Assembly: GCA_963855995.1 (NCBI GenBank)
Contig: OY979717.1
Location: 16,560,960-16,624,959, forward strand
Direction of reading: 5' to 3'
Origin: Muricea muricata
Taxonomy: Eukaryota; Cnidaria; Anthozoa; Malacalcyonacea; Plexauridae
DNA: 64,000 bases
Shown here: piece after piece, positions 25,559-64,000 of the stretch
How positions within the stretch are numbered: the stretch's first letter is position 1
How the letters are laid out: each line of letters opens with the position of its first letter
The notes under the pieces: model-generated
The model's database searches: none
The model's input: the letters and a program-made list of their open reading frames with translations, nothing else
What the model was told of the DNA's origin: nothing
Position numbers and translations under genes: made by a program

Positions 25559-26122
25559 ATACCTTTTTGAAGACCATTGACTGTTAACTATATGGACTAC
25601 AGTGGCTGGAGTTGAACAAAATAGGTACAAAACGAACAATGGGTGTATTACACATTTGCCACAGACCGGTAGAGTATTTTAATAAAACACAAACTTTTGA
25701 TACTCCGTAAATTGTCAACATTTATTATTCTAAACGTTTCGACATATGTACGTACAAGTCATCTTCAGTAGAATAACTGTTAATTTAAAAGTTCATTACG
25801 CTATTCATTATGAAGTATCAATAGTTTTGTGTTCTGAATTAGAAGTTACCAAATTTAATTAAATATTTGATCTATTATTGATATTGCCCCACCGTACCTG
25901 ACAGTACCGTGCGGTGGTTTTTCCATTTTCCCGATCCATGCCAACTCTACGTTGATCCTCAGATTCCCCATCTCTGTGTGGATGGTTATTTCCGCTGACG
26001 TCGAGCGCACTCCTCCCTTGTGTTTGGTATCTTTTAATTGTCTTACATGACGTTTTCGGATTTTGAATTTAAATGTTGACTCGGGCGCATATCGGGTCCG
26101 AGTCGGATATAATCGGACACAT
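25559..26122. other. Right part of the insertion, with hammerhead-like motif
   Basis: No gene seen. On the minus strand at 25768-25737 the sequence reads CTGAAGA, a hairpin, then CGAAAC. A following ACGTTTA/TAAATGT pairing could form a stem III. The layout resembles the hammerhead core found in Penelope-like elements. Stem I is not convincing. Confidence 0.35.
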
Positions 26123-26242
26123 AGCATGTTTATTGAGAATGAAAATTGCTACACTGGAATGAGATGGTTGGTATCTATCTGTACAGCAAACAAGCAATGA
26201 AAAAGATTAGTTCAGGCACAAAATCTGATTGTTTTTAAAACT

Positions 26243-63954
<37,712 letters not shown>

Positions 63955-64000
63955 GTGATAACGATTATATTCAACAAATATAAAACTTTTGTCGTGTTGA

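Larger units (their letters stand above)
20190..26242 (+). promoter_or_regulatory. Upstream region of the kinase gene, interrupted by a large insertion
   Basis: 20200-20420 and 26123-26242 together match the continuous copy at 1195-1550, so they were once adjacent. About 5.7 kb now separates them: 20421-21133, the gypsy element, and 25559-26122. If the ancestral block held promoter elements, the insertion has moved the distal part far upstream. No TATA box could be assigned. Confidence 0.65.

Overview
This window looks like nuclear DNA of an invertebrate animal, most likely a cnidarian or another early-branching marine animal. The basis is AT-rich sequence, short exons with GT/AG introns, one multi-exon animal kinase (TAK1/MAP3K7-like), one intronless rhodopsin-type GPCR, and a dense mix of Ty3/gypsy, DIRS-type, R2-group non-LTR, THAP-encoding TTAA and foldback elements. 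The species cannot be fixed from the sequence alone.

Layout. 1-9.9 kb is repeat-rich intergenic DNA. It holds a broken duplicate of the TAK1-like promoter and first exon (1195-1762), a DIRS fragment and several MITE/foldback elements. 9967-19972 (+) is a ten-exon gene for a 741-residue protein I do not recognise; all splice phases agree. A Ty3/gypsy element (21134-25558, LTRs, 5-bp target duplication) lies in a ~5.7 kb insertion within the upstream region of the next gene. 26243-63954 (+) is the TAK1-like kinase: twelve exons, 578 codons, running off the right edge.

The ~24 kb second intron of the kinase carries an opposite-strand GPCR gene (31883-32833), an exact (AT)n-embedded palindrome (33766-34750), foldback elements, three R2-group non-LTR fragments, a near-complete DIRS-order element with a tyrosine recombinase (39772-44848), a small LTR element encoding a coiled-coil protein and split by a foldback element (45128-48550), and a large palindrome of 21-bp repeats (50809-51521). 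The sixth intron carries a 3.57 kb TTAA-flanked element encoding THAP, CXC and P2X7-C-type cysteine domains (54539-58104).

The two host genes are tandem and on the same strand. The kinase should act in stress/innate signalling as a MAP3K; no functional link to the upstream unknown gene is visible. The most notable items are the THAP/CXC/P2X7C element, the exact palindrome, the promoter/exon-1 duplication, and the coding small LTR element.
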